A stretch of 64,000 nucleotides of DNA from Thermobifida fusca NBRC 14071 = JCM 3263 (GTDB lineage: Bacteria > Actinomycetota > Actinomycetes > Streptosporangiales > Streptosporangiaceae): the NCBI RefSeq assembly GCF_001592045.1, contig NZ_BCWB01000014.1, forward strand, positions 1 to 64,000. The letters run 5' to 3'. Numbering within the stretch: the stretch's first letter is position 1; every line of letters begins with the position of its first letter. The notes under the pieces were generated by a model. The model saw only the letters and a program-made list of their open reading frames with translations, made no database searches and was not told where the DNA came from. The position numbers and the translations under genes are program-made. Positions 1 to 8,870 of the stretch are shown here, piece by piece.

Positions 1-38
1 CGTCTTCTTCACTCCCGAGTCACCGCGACGACGCTTTC

Positions 39-74
39 CTCCACTTGGCTCCACTGTACTCCACTTTCCTCCAC
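39..74 (-). promoter_or_regulatory. Four-box MraZ-type operator (GTGGAG repeats)
   Basis: On the minus strand GTGGAG occurs four times, at 69-74, 59-64, 49-54 and 39-44, with an exact 10-bp period. Known MraZ proteins bind short GTGG-containing direct repeats with this phasing in front of mraZ, the first gene of the division and cell wall (dcw) cluster. The MoxR-DUF58-transglutaminase operon that follows is often found next to dcw in actinobacteria. I infer that mraZ starts just left of the window on the minus strand. The gene itself is not visible. Confidence 0.7.
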
Positions 75-135
75 CGTCAACAGCAAACCGCCCTCTAAAC
101 CCGGAGAAACACGACAAAACCGCAGGTGATACGGG

Positions 136-151
136 GTGGATGAAGGTGGAG
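136..151 (+). promoter_or_regulatory. Two further GTGGA boxes on the plus strand
   Basis: GTGGAT (136-141) and GTGGAG (146-151) again have a 10-bp period, but point towards the MoxR operon. They could be a second MraZ site acting on the divergent operon, or chance. The rest of 1-298 holds no convincing gene. It contains a perfect 10-bp palindrome GTTTGCAAAC near 236-245. Confidence 0.35.
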
Positions 152-298
152 GAACTGTGCGAGCCCTGGTGGTTTCCCGGCCGCGCGCGGCCGACACCGG
201 CGCCGCGCCACGGCGTGTCCCCGCCCCGTTCTTGTTTGCAAACCTCCGCTTTGGCCCTAGCCTCGTGTTGGACAGTCACGACATGACGAGGGGGACAC

Positions 299-1285
299 GT
301 GTCGCTCGACACCTGGGTGGGCGGTCCCGCCGACAGTCCCGTAGGCGTCAGCGGCCTTCTGGCCCCCGCCCACCGGGTCCGGTCGGCGATCGAAACCGTG
401 ATCACCGGAAAACCTGAGGTCATCCGGATCACGCTGACCGTCCTGCTGGCCGAGGGGCACTTGTTGATCGAAGACGTCCCAGGCGTGGGAAAGACCATGC
501 TGGCCAAGGCGTTGGGGCGGGCCGTCGACTGCACAGTGAGCCGGGTGCAGTTCACCCCTGACCTGCTGCCCAGCGACATCACGGGGGTCAGCGTCTACCA
601 CCAGCAGCGGCGGGAGTTCGAGTTCCGTCCCGGGCCGGTGTTCGCCAACATCGTGCTGGGCGACGAGATCAACCGGGCCTCCCCGAAAACCCAGTCCGCG
701 CTCCTGGAGTGCATGGAAGAGGGGCAGGTCAGTGTGGACGGGGTCACGCGGCGGCTCGCCAGGCCGTTCATGGTGATCGCCACCCAGAACCCCGTAGACA
801 CCGAGGTGGAGGGCACGTATCCGCTCCCCGAAGCGCAGCGGGACCGGTTCATGGCGCGCGTCTCCATGGGGTACCCCGACCCGCGCGCGGAACTCGCCAT
901 GATCGACGCCCACGCGGCGCACTCCCCCCTCGACCAGCTCACCCCGGTGACCACGGTCGCCGAAGTGAACGCGATGATCGAACGGATCCGGCGCATCTAC
1001 GTCGCCCCCGCCATCAAGCGCTACGCTCTGGACCTGGTCACCGCCACGCGGACCACGCCGGCCCTGTCCCTGGGGGCGTCCCCGCGGGCGACGTTGCACT
1101 TGGTGCGGGCCGCCCGCGCCTACGCTGCCTTGGACGGCCGCGACTACGTGCTCCCCGACGACATCCAGGCGCTCGCCGTTCCCGTGCTGGCGCACCGCCT
1201 GCTGCCCAACCCTGCGCTGCATCGGCCGCCCGCCGAAGTGGTCAATGAACTGGTGGCCCAAGTTCCCATCCCCACCCACAGTTGA
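299..1285 (+). CDS. MoxR-family AAA+ ATPase
   Basis: A 328-residue AAA+ ATPase of the MoxR group. These act as chaperone-like ATPases that mature or regulate partner complexes, usually encoded beside DUF58 and transglutaminase or VWA proteins. Walker A is GVGKT at residues 62-66, Walker B is the LGDEINRA segment with D122 and E123, and sensor 1 is ATQNP near 160. The GTG start at 299 has GAGGGGG at 289-295. The stop overlaps the start region of the DUF58 gene, so the two are probably translated together. The specific partner and substrate are unknown. The family assignment is very secure. Confidence 0.93.
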   Translation: MSLDTWVGGPADSPVGVSGLLAPAHRVRSAIETVITGKPEVIRITLTVLLAEGHLLIEDVPGVGKTMLAKALGRAVDCTVSRVQFTPDLLPSDITGVSVYHQQRREFEFRPGPVFANIVLGDEINRASPKTQSALLECMEEGQVSVDGVTRRLARPFMVIATQNPVDTEVEGTYPLPEAQRDRFMARVSMGYPDPRAELAMIDAHAAHSPLDQLTPVTTVAEVNAMIERIRRIYVAPAIKRYALDLVTATRTTPALSLGASPRATLHLVRAARAYAALDGRDYVLPDDIQALAVPVLAHRLLPNPALHRPPAEVVNELVAQVPIPTHS

Positions 1286-2532
1286 CGCTTGGTAAGGACA
1301 CGACCGGGACGGTGGACGTACTGCGTGCTCTCACCCCGCGCGGGTGGACCTTGGTGGCTGTGGGGGCAGCGGTCGGGGTCGGCGCGCTGCTGCTTGCCGA
1401 ACGCGACCTGCTGCGCGTCGCCGTCCTCGTCGTCTCGCTCCCGCTCGTCAGCCTGGTGCTGCTGGCGGTGAGCGCGCCCCGGCGTGTGACGCACACCCGC
1501 ACGCTGTCCGCGGCACGCCTCCCCGTGGGGACGGAGTGCCAGGCCACGGTCACCCTGTCCTATTCGGACAACCGGTGGCCGCTGCCCGCCGGGCCAGTCC
1601 TCGTCGAAGACCGGCTGCCGCCCGCGCTCGGCGCATCGCCTCGCTTCACTCTGGGACTGCTCCGTCCCGGGGAGCAGCGGACCCTGTCCTATCTGCTGGC
1701 TGCGCAGGTGCGCGGCCGCCACTCGATCGGCCCGCTCGTCGTGGGGGTCACCGATCCGCTGGGCTGTGCCCGGCTCACTCGGACCCTCGACCCGCAGACG
1801 CCGCTGCTGGTGTTCCCCCGGACCGTGGACCTGCCTGCCGTCCCGCTGCCCGGTACAGCCCTGGTGGACGGCCAGCGGCCCCGCCCGGTGCCCACCGGGC
1901 CGGAGGCGGGGACCATGCCCCGCCCCTACCGCCCCGGGGACGATGTACGCCGCGTGCACTGGCGGTCCACAGCGCGGCGCGGCCACCTCATGGTGCGCGG
2001 GGAAGAACAGCCCTACCGCGATCGCAGTACCCTTCTCGTGGACCTTCGCGCTGCCGCGCACACCGTCCTCCCCGCCGCGTCGTCGCTGGAGGAGACGGTG
2101 GCCCTGGCCGCGTCGATCGCGGTCCACCTCGTGGACCGGGGACACCAGCTCAGACTGCTGGGCGTGGCTGCCGCAGCCGCGTCCCCCGCCCACCGCGACG
2201 CCGTGCTGGACCTGTTCGCCCTCGCCCAGCCCGTGCCGGAGCCGTCCCTGCTGGCGGAGATCACCCGCCTGTCGCGCAGCCCGGCCGAGGGCCGCGGCGT
2301 CCTCGTCGCCGTGGTGGGAGCGCTCACAAGCGACGAAGTCGCCGCCCTCGCGGCCTGCGCGGCCGACCGGACCCGGCCGCGGATCGCGGTGCTTGCGCCG
2401 CAGGCCGCGTGGACCGACCAGGAGCGTGACCGTGCCGCAGGCCGCCTCGCGGACGCGGGATGGCGGGTGCTGTGTCCCCATCGGCTCGACGACTTGCCTG
2501 ACCTGTGGCGGAGTTCGGGGGAGGCACGGTGA
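1282..2532 (+). CDS. DUF58 domain-containing protein
   Basis: A 416-residue membrane-anchored protein. Two hydrophobic helices lie at about residues 18-60. The DUF58 core follows, with the characteristic DDVRRVHWRSTARR segment near residue 220. DUF58 proteins are standing partners of MoxR ATPases and transglutaminase-like proteins, but their biochemical role is not established. The TTG at 1282 overlaps the preceding stop. An in-frame GTG at 1312 with AAGGA about 13 bases upstream is a possible alternative start. The 3' end runs into the next gene by a GTGA overlap. Confidence 0.9.
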   Translation: MTLGKDTTGTVDVLRALTPRGWTLVAVGAAVGVGALLLAERDLLRVAVLVVSLPLVSLVLLAVSAPRRVTHTRTLSAARLPVGTECQATVTLSYSDNRWPLPAGPVLVEDRLPPALGASPRFTLGLLRPGEQRTLSYLLAAQVRGRHSIGPLVVGVTDPLGCARLTRTLDPQTPLLVFPRTVDLPAVPLPGTALVDGQRPRPVPTGPEAGTMPRPYRPGDDVRRVHWRSTARRGHLMVRGEEQPYRDRSTLLVDLRAAAHTVLPAASSLEETVALAASIAVHLVDRGHQLRLLGVAAAAASPAHRDAVLDLFALAQPVPEPSLLAEITRLSRSPAEGRGVLVAVVGALTSDEVAALAACAADRTRPRIAVLAPQAAWTDQERDRAAGRLADAGWRVLCPHRLDDLPDLWRSSGEAR

Positions 2533-4895
2533 GACCCGTCAAGGAGGCGCTTCTAGCGGCCCTGCTCTCGCTCACCACGGCGGCTTCCGCTCTGTGCATG
2601 CTCCCCCTCTTGGGACCGCTGTTCGCGGACGCGGACTGGTGGACGCGGCCGGCGAGCGCAGCGGTCACCGTGGCAGCCGCGGGCGCGGTCACCCAGTGGA
2701 TCCGCGTCCCCGCAGTGGTCACCCCTCTCGTGCAACTGGTGGCGCTGGCCATCACCGTGACCGCGCACGTGCTGCGGGACACCGCACCCTTGGGCATCCT
2801 CCCCACACCGGGCGTGGTCGACCAGATCATCGCGCTCGCGTTCTCCGGGGTCGCGGACATTCAGACCCATGTCATCCCGGTGCCGGCCACGGACGGAATC
2901 GTCCTGCTGGTGACGTTGCTGCTGGGCGTCCTCACCATTTCTGCCCACTGGATCGCGGTCACCCTCCGTGTGCCCGGTGTGGCCGCGGCCGCCCTGTTGT
3001 CCCTGATCGCGGTACCCTTGACCGTCCACCACGAAGGGGTGGACGGGGCCGCGTTCACCTGGGCCGCGGTGGGGTTCCTGCTGCTGTTCGCCGGGGACTC
3101 GCTGGTCCGGACCGTCTCCTGGGAGGCGGGGGCGTGGACCGCTGCCGCGGCAGGGCTGTGGGGCCTGGGCGTGACCGGAACCGCCGCGGTCTGCATCGTG
3201 CTGGCCCTGCTGGTGCCCGCGCTCCTGCCCGGCGTCAGCAACGGCTCCGTGTTCTCCCTGATCAACCAGTTGCGGTCGGGTGGGCGCACGGTGAGCACCG
3301 TGGACCCGCTGACGAGTCTGCGGGGCACACTCACCTCGACCGGGAACCGCCGTGTCCTGGAGTACCGGACCAGCGACCCCGCCCCCGAGTACCTGCGCAC
3401 CCACGTGCTCGACTCGTTCAACGGGGAAACCTGGACCATGTCCCCGGTCGAAGCCTCCACCAAGGACCTGCTCAACGGGACTATCCCGCACCCGCCAGGG
3501 TTCTCCACCGGCTCGGATGCGGAATCGGTGGTCACCGACATCACGATCTCCACCGAGGCGCGGGGTATGGACTTCCTGCCGCTGCCCTACCCCAGCCGGG
3601 ACGTGCAGGTGAACGGCGAATGGTATGTGGACCCTGAGACGCTCATGGTGTTCTCCCCCAACGACGACGCCGCCGGGCTCACCTACCGGGTCACCAGCAT
3701 CTCGTCCGTGCCGGACGAGGACGCGCTGCGCGCGGCCCCCGCCGCCACCGCGTTCCGGGTCGACCAGCGGTACGTGGACCTTCCACCGCTGTCGCAGGAG
3801 GTCACCCAGCTGATCGAGGAGATCACGTCGGGCGCGGACTCCCCCTTCGACCAGGCGCTCGCGCTGCAAGCGTGGTTCACCAGCGGGGAATTCACCTACG
3901 ACCTGGACCCGCCCCGGGTCCCCGACAACGCGGACCCGCTCGCCTACTTCCTGCTGGACAGCAAGACCGGGTACTGCCAGCATTTCGCGTCAGCGATGGC
4001 GGTCATGGCCCGGTACGTGGGGATTCCCGCGCGGGTCGCCGTCGGGTACACCTCGGGGGAGCGCATCGGCTCCGGGCATTGGATGGTGCGGGAGAGCGAC
4101 GCCCACGCCTGGCCGGAACTGTACTTCGCGAACTACGGCTGGCTGCGTTTCGAACCCACGCCGGGTGAAGGCCAGCCTAACGCTGCGGTCCCCGAGTACG
4201 CTGCGACCGTCCCGGAGCGGGCCCCCGTCCACGAGCCGTCGCCGCACGACTCGGAGCCTGCGTCGCCGTCTGCTCCCGCACCGCAGGACACTCCTGCGCA
4301 GCCGTCCGCCCCGGAAGAAACCCGCGAGCCCGCGGAGCCTTCCGCGGCAGAATCCACTCCTGCGCCGGGCACAGGAGCGCCCCGCACGGATGCCGTCCTC
4401 ACCAACGCCGGGATCGTTGCGGCAGCAGCAGCCCTGATGCTGGTGCTGCCCGCGCTCCTGCGCCGCCTGGTGCGTCTGCTGCGGTGGCGGCGGGCTGCCG
4501 ACGTGCCCGCACACGTGCGTGCCGCCTGGTCAGAACTGCGCGACGACTTGATCGACCTGGGCTGGGAGTGGAACCCGGCGCACAGCCCGCGCACCGTGGA
4601 ACGCCTCTTGGTCTCCCAGGGGCGGGTCACCCCGCAGGCTCGGGACGCGCTGCACCGGATCGTGACAGCCGAGGAGGCGGCACGCTACGCCCCGCGTCCT
4701 CCCGCTGCTTCCCACCTGGCCGACGACTGCCGTACTGTGCGGCGGGCGCTCGCCGCATCGTTTCCCCGCACGTCCCGGATTCGCGCGCTGTTCCTCCCCC
4801 GCTCGCTGTGGCAGGCCCCCCACCTGCGCAGCCCGGAGGTTTCGGGCACAGCCGGGCGTGTGGGCCGTGCTCCCCGCCGCGACCCACACGCGTGA
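2529..4895 (+). CDS. Transglutaminase-like membrane protein (TgpA type)
   Basis: A 788-residue protein with a hydrophobic N-terminal third of several membrane helices, then an extracytoplasmic transglutaminase-like core, a Pro/Ala/Glu-rich linker, one more helix near residue 635 and a cytoplasmic tail. The probable catalytic pair is Cys483 in TGYCQHFAS and His526 in SDAHAW. The usual third acidic residue is Glu in FEPTPG, where many relatives have Asp. I chose GTG 2529, which overlaps the DUF58 stop and follows GGGGGAGG. A frame-compatible GTG at 2505 lacks this signal. This is the third gene of the MoxR-DUF58-TgpA operon. Such proteins probably act on cell-envelope peptides or proteins, but the substrate is unknown. 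Confidence 0.88.
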   Translation: MRPVKEALLAALLSLTTAASALCMLPLLGPLFADADWWTRPASAAVTVAAAGAVTQWIRVPAVVTPLVQLVALAITVTAHVLRDTAPLGILPTPGVVDQIIALAFSGVADIQTHVIPVPATDGIVLLVTLLLGVLTISAHWIAVTLRVPGVAAAALLSLIAVPLTVHHEGVDGAAFTWAAVGFLLLFAGDSLVRTVSWEAGAWTAAAAGLWGLGVTGTAAVCIVLALLVPALLPGVSNGSVFSLINQLRSGGRTVSTVDPLTSLRGTLTSTGNRRVLEYRTSDPAPEYLRTHVLDSFNGETWTMSPVEASTKDLLNGTIPHPPGFSTGSDAESVVTDITISTEARGMDFLPLPYPSRDVQVNGEWYVDPETLMVFSPNDDAAGLTYRVTSISSVPDEDALRAAPAATAFRVDQRYVDLPPLSQEVTQLIEEITSGADSPFDQALALQAWFTSGEFTYDLDPPRVPDNADPLAYFLLDSKTGYCQHFASAMAVMARYVGIPARVAVGYTSGERIGSGHWMVRESDAHAWPELYFANYGWLRFEPTPGEGQPNAAVPEYAATVPERAPVHEPSPHDSEPASPSAPAPQDTPAQPSAPEETREPAEPSAAESTPAPGTGAPRTDAVLTNAGIVAAAAALMLVLPALLRRLVRLLRWRRAADVPAHVRAAWSELRDDLIDLGWEWNPAHSPRTVERLLVSQGRVTPQARDALHRIVTAEEAARYAPRPPAASHLADDCRTVRRALAASFPRTSRIRALFLPRSLWQAPHLRSPEVSGTAGRVGRAPRRDPHA

Positions 4896-4934
4896 CGTCA
4901 CACGGGCGACTGGTCAGCGCCTGCGGGGGTGTTC

Positions 4935-5312
4935 TTACTGTTCGCCTTCCTGGCGGCGACGCCAGCGTTCTTCCAACCGATCCATCATGCCGGGGCGCTG
5001 CTGGCGCTTGGACCCTCTGTCGATGGTGAAAGAGCTGCTTCCGGCGGCACGCCGCCACCCGGACAGCCCCCACAGCGCGCACACCAACATGATGAGGAAG
5101 CCGGCAACACTGACCGGTACTGTCTGGAAGACCATGCCTCCCAGGAGGAGGCCGATGCCGGCCACGAAGCCGATCGACGCCTTGATGAGCCGACGCTTGT
5201 AGTGGACCTGCGGGTTCGTCTGCCGCACGGTGTGAGCGAACTTCGGGTCCTCCGCATACAGCGCCCGCTCGATCTGTTCGAGCATGCGCTGCTCGTGTTC
5301 AGAGAGCGGCAC
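4935..5312 (-). CDS. DUF3040 membrane protein
   Basis: A 125-residue protein of the actinobacterial DUF3040 family. The N-terminus PLSEHEQRMLEQIERAL is the family hallmark. Two closely spaced membrane helices follow at about residues 45-85, then a basic tail rich in Arg. The GTG at 5312 is preceded by GGGAGG at a good distance, so a longer reading starting at 5360 is unlikely. It converges with the transglutaminase gene, with 39 bases between the stops. The function is unknown. In some actinobacteria DUF3040 genes lie close to mraZ and dinB, as seems to be the case here. Confidence 0.85.
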   Translation of the reverse strand: MPLSEHEQRMLEQIERALYAEDPKFAHTVRQTNPQVHYKRRLIKASIGFVAGIGLLLGGMVFQTVPVSVAGFLIMLVCALWGLSGWRRAAGSSSFTIDRGSKRQQRPGMMDRLEERWRRRQEGEQ

Positions 5313-5580
5313 GGCGCCTCCCAAAAGCAGTCCCCGGGTGGGGCAACGGGTGCTGAACAACTATCTGATGGCCAGTGATATGCCCAGAATACGGGGACTT
5401 AGCGCTCGGTGAAAAGAAAAGATGTGCGCACGAGCCCCTTCCGTCTACCACAGTACCTTCGACCACACTGGCTTCCACTCGCCTGCCCGCCCTCCCGTCA
5501 CTCCGGGGAATCGTATTCCTGGTCCGCCTCTCGGACCGCCTCACCCTCTACAACGCTCGCAGGGGGGAAAACCTGCCGCG
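5313..5580. other. Intergenic region, dinB to DUF3040
   Basis: These 268 bases separate the end of dinB from the start of the DUF3040 gene, both on the minus strand. The region is relatively AT-rich around 5370-5420 and probably contains the DUF3040 promoter. I could not place the -35 and -10 elements with confidence, and I see no small gene. Confidence 0.4.
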
Positions 5581-6855
5581 TCATACGTCATCTTCCTCAC
5601 ATAATGCCAGTGATGCTGGTCGGAGGGCACCGGTTCCGAAACGGCGCACCACTTCGTCTTGCAGCCGCTCCACGGCGCGCCACCCCGGGCCTTCCTCATC
5701 CAGCGCCAACTGGTGGTGGACACGGTCGGCACTGACCAGCCCTTCCACCCGCACCCCGACGAGACGCAGCGGGGCGCCCACCAGTCCGGAGGCAGCATAG
5801 AGCTCCCGGGCCACCGCGGCGATCTGCCGGGCCACATCGGTGGGCTCCGGCAGGGTGCGGGAACGGGTAACTGTGCTGAAGTCAGCGCGGCGCAGTTTGA
5901 CCCCCACGGTACGTCCCGCCTGTCCGGAGGCGCGGAGCCGCCGGGCGACTTTCTCGGACAGGCGCAGCAGTTCGCGGCGGATCCGCTCAGGGTCGTGGAT
6001 GTCGGTGGGGAAGGTCTCCTCCGTGCTCACGCTCTTGTCCGCGGTCTCCGGGGTGACCGGCCGGGGATCGTATCCCCACGCGAGTTCCGCGAGCTGGTTT
6101 CCGAGCGCCTGCCCCAGTTCGTGGCGGAGCGTATCAGGCGGGGTCCGAGCCACGTCGCCGACCGTGCGCAGCCCCATGCGCCGCAGCGCCTGCTCGGTCC
6201 GCTCCCCCACCCCCCACAGGGCGCCGACCGGCAGCGGGTGCAGGAACGCGGTGACGTGCCGGGTGGGGACCACCAGCAGCCCGTCGGGCTTGCAGCGGGT
6301 GGAGGCGAGCTTGGCGACGAACTTGGTGGCGGCGATCCCCACCGAGCAAGTCAACCCTTGTTCTGCGCGCATCCGGGCACGGATGAGCTGGGCGATGTGG
6401 AGCGGTCCGCCGCCGAGTCGGCGGTCTGCCCCGGCCACGTCCAGGAACGCTTCGTCCACCGAGAGCTGCTCCACCTGCGGGGTGATCGAACGCAGCAGGT
6501 CCATCACGCCGGCGGAGACGCGCCGGTACGTCTCGTGGTCGGGCGGGAAGACCACCGCGTGCGGGCAGAGCCGCAGGGCACGGGACATCGGCATCGCAGA
6601 GTGGATGCCGTAGCGGCGAGCCTGGTAGTTGGCGGAGGCGACGACCCCGCGCGGCCCGGTGCCGCCGACGAGCACGGGACGCCTGACGACGTCGGGGTGG
6701 CGCAGCTCCTCCACGCTCGCGAAGAAGGCGTCCATGTCGATGTGCAGGATGGTGCAGTCGGCGTCGTTGACGGGGTGACCCTCGTACGGGACAATGCCGC
6801 GGTCGGTCATGACCCCGCGCATCGGTTCGCCGCGTTCCAACTGTCGACGACTCAT
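5581..6855 (-). CDS. dinB: DNA polymerase IV (Y family)
   Basis: A 424-residue translesion DNA polymerase of the DinB subgroup. The palm motif HIDMDAFFASVEE near residue 35 and SVDEAFLDV near residue 130 carry the metal-binding acidic residues. The helix-hairpin-helix and little-finger regions follow. I chose ATG 6855, which has GGAGGG seven bases upstream. The open frame extends further upstream to 7176, but that extension is antisense to the methyltransferase reading and shows no family similarity. Family Y polymerases copy past damaged bases at the cost of accuracy. I did not see a clear beta-clamp binding motif at the C-terminus. Confidence 0.95.
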   Translation of the reverse strand: MSRRQLERGEPMRGVMTDRGIVPYEGHPVNDADCTILHIDMDAFFASVEELRHPDVVRRPVLVGGTGPRGVVASANYQARRYGIHSAMPMSRALRLCPHAVVFPPDHETYRRVSAGVMDLLRSITPQVEQLSVDEAFLDVAGADRRLGGGPLHIAQLIRARMRAEQGLTCSVGIAATKFVAKLASTRCKPDGLLVVPTRHVTAFLHPLPVGALWGVGERTEQALRRMGLRTVGDVARTPPDTLRHELGQALGNQLAELAWGYDPRPVTPETADKSVSTEETFPTDIHDPERIRRELLRLSEKVARRLRASGQAGRTVGVKLRRADFSTVTRSRTLPEPTDVARQIAAVARELYAASGLVGAPLRLVGVRVEGLVSADRVHHQLALDEEGPGWRAVERLQDEVVRRFGTGALRPASLALCEEDDV

Positions 6856-6926
6856 CCCACGCCCTCCTGCCCAGCATGGTAGTGGTGCCGGGGCCGCGGA
6901 GCAGGGGTAGTGCGCCGAAGCGGGGG

Positions 6927-7685
6927 CTAGGCGGGACGCCGCGCCATCACATGCAACTGGGTGGCGATTCGCGACAGTTCCGCGTGGGCGGAGGCTGCCT
7001 TCTCTACGGCCAGCAGGGTGTCGGGGGTCTGCGGGTCTTCGAACACGCGGCCGGGCAGGAGGTCGCCGAGGATCCGCACCCCGCGTAGTTCGTGCACTTC
7101 CAGACCGGCCTCGCGGACGAGTGCGGTGAGCTGCTCCGCGGTGTAGCGGCGCGGCATGGGGTCGCTCGGCCCCCACCGGCCTTCGTTCGACTGCAGGAGG
7201 GCCAGCGCATCGGCGAGGTGCCCGGCCAGCGCCCGGTGCAGGACCGCGGCGACCGCGTTCGTCGCGAGCACGCTGACTGCTCCCCGAGGCTGGGTGATGG
7301 AGACGACGTCGCGCAGCGCGGTTAGCGGATCGTCCACGTGCTCGACGACGTTGTGCACCAAGACCAGGTGCGCGGACGCTTCAGGCAGCAGTTCCCGCAG
7401 GCCTTCCGCGTCCCCTTGGACCGCGTTCACCCGCACCCCGGCTTCGGCAGCGCGGCGTTCCAACGCTGCCAGGGAGTCCGGGCTGGAGTCGACGACCGTG
7501 ACCCGGTGGCCGAGTCTCGCGAGGGGCACGGCGGCACCCCCGGTGCCGCCGCCCGCATCGACGATGTTCAACGGCTCGACGAACTCCTCTGCCAGGCGTG
7601 CCAGCTCGGCGGTCAACGCCTCCCAAACCACTGCGGTGCGTGCGGCGCTGGAGGCGCGCCCGGAGCTGACCTTGGAGGAGTCCAC
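6927..7685 (-). CDS. Class I SAM-dependent methyltransferase
   Basis: A 252-residue Rossmann-fold methyltransferase. Motif I is VDAGGGTGG at about residues 42-50, followed by the acidic end of strand beta2 in VTVVDSS and the motif IV-like region LVLVHNVVEHVDDP. The C-terminal part, with PRRYTAEQLTALVREAGL, resembles the SmtA-type enzymes annotated in actinobacteria near DNA polymerase IV. The GTG start at 7685 follows AAAGGA. It lies between nusB and dinB on the same strand with short gaps. The substrate cannot be read from the sequence. Confidence 0.88.
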   Translation of the reverse strand: MDSSKVSSGRASSAARTAVVWEALTAELARLAEEFVEPLNIVDAGGGTGGAAVPLARLGHRVTVVDSSPDSLAALERRAAEAGVRVNAVQGDAEGLRELLPEASAHLVLVHNVVEHVDDPLTALRDVVSITQPRGAVSVLATNAVAAVLHRALAGHLADALALLQSNEGRWGPSDPMPRRYTAEQLTALVREAGLEVHELRGVRILGDLLPGRVFEDPQTPDTLLAVEKAASAHAELSRIATQLHVMARRPA

Positions 7686-7725
7686 GTTGAGTCCTTTCCC
7701 TCCCGCCCCGCTCGGTGGGGCGACG

Positions 7726-8154
7726 CTACAGCGACAATGATGGCTTCTTTTCCATCAGACGGGAGAGCAGACCGTTGACGAAGACCGGCGATTCGTCAGT
7801 GGACAGCTCCTTCGCCATCGCCACTGCCTCCGCGATCGCTACCCCGTCGGGAATGTCATCGGCCCACAGCAGTTCGTAGACGCCGATCCGCAGGATGTTG
7901 CGGTCCACCACCGGCATGCGGTCCAGTGTCCAGCCGATGGCGTAGGTCTCCAGGAGTTCATCGATCCGCGCGCGGTGCTCGTCCACTCTGGTGGCGAGCT
8001 GCTCGGTGAATTCGTTGATCGGCGGTTCGGTCTGCGCCCGGCGGCGCTCGATGACCTCGGAGACCGGTACCCCGCGGACTTCGGCCTCGTAGAGGATCTC
8101 TACCGCACGCACTCGGGCCTTGTGCCGTGACCCACGGCGCCGTGACCCACCCAT
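7726..8154 (-). CDS. nusB: Transcription antitermination factor NusB
   Basis: A 142-residue all-helical protein. With NusE (S10) it binds boxA RNA and supports antitermination on rRNA operons. The N-terminal SRHKARVRAVEILYEAEVRG and the C-terminal DESPVFVNGLLSR segments are typical. Its ATG shares one base with the efp stop codon (TGATG), so translation is coupled. The efp-nusB order is usual in actinobacteria, but bldD and pyrR, which follow nusB in Streptomyces, are 45 kb away here. Confidence 0.96.
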   Translation of the reverse strand: MGGSRRRGSRHKARVRAVEILYEAEVRGVPVSEVIERRRAQTEPPINEFTEQLATRVDEHRARIDELLETYAIGWTLDRMPVVDRNILRIGVYELLWADDIPDGVAIAEAVAMAKELSTDESPVFVNGLLSRLMEKKPSLSL

Positions 8155-8717
8155 CAGTTGACGCGACCCAAGTATTCGCCAGTCCGAGTGTCGACCTTGA
8201 CCTTGTCTCCAGTGGTGACGAACAGCGGCACCTGGATGACGGCCCCGGTCTCCAGCGTGGCGGGCTTGGTGCCGCCGGTGGAGCGGTCGCCTTGCAGACC
8301 GGGCTCGGTCTCGGCGATCGTCAGCTCCACGGAGGCCGGAAGCTCGATGTAGAGCGGCGTGCCCTCGTTGACGGCGACCGTCACAATGGCGCTCTCCAGC
8401 AGGTAGTTGGCGTTGTCGCCGACCACCTCGCGGGGAACGTAGATCTGGTCGTAGGTCTCGGTGTCCATGAAGATGTAGGAGTCGCCGTCCGAGTAGAGGT
8501 ACTGCATCTCCCTCTTGTCGACGGTGGCGACCTCGACCTTCACCCCGGCGTTGAAGGTCTTGTCCACGATCTTGCCGGTGGTGACGTTCTTCAGCTTGGT
8601 GCGCACGAAAGCGCCGCCCTTACCCGGCTTGACGTGCTGGAATTCAACGACGTTCCACAGCTCACCATCGTCGAGCCGGAGGGTCATGCCGTTCTTCAGG
8701 TCGTTCGTCGTCGCCAC
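8154..8717 (-). CDS. efp: Translation elongation factor P
   Basis: A 187-residue EF-P, the usual length. It binds ribosomes stalled at proline runs and promotes peptide bond formation. The loop that reaches the peptidyl-transferase centre is [13 protein letters not shown], with Lys33 at the tip. No lysine-modifying enzyme gene is seen nearby. GTG 8717 gives the conserved start [14 protein letters not shown] ten codons earlier would add unrelated residues. The 8718-8870 region in front should hold its promoter. Confidence 0.97.
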   Translation of the reverse strand: MATTNDLKNGMTLRLDDGELWNVVEFQHVKPGKGGAFVRTKLKNVTTGKIVDKTFNAGVKVEVATVDKREMQYLYSDGDSYIFMDTETYDQIYVPREVVGDNANYLLESAIVTVAVNEGTPLYIELPASVELTIAETEPGLQGDRSTGGTKPATLETGAVIQVPLFVTTGDKVKVDTRTGEYLGRVN

Positions 8718-8870
8718 TTCAGTCGTCTCTCTCAGCCAGTAGGGCACAGTTTCGTGGTTCGCGGCCGCGCTCTTGGGGTGCGCGGCTCCCCGACAAGGGA
8801 TTCGCTATCCGGTCTGCCCGGTCGAATGCGGGCGATTGTGATGAGCTGCCGGAACCGCTCATGGGTGAGT

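Noticed and set aside
9-197. A 62-codon minus-strand frame at the left edge
   Set aside because: It crosses the repeated boxes, has no start signal and no family resemblance.
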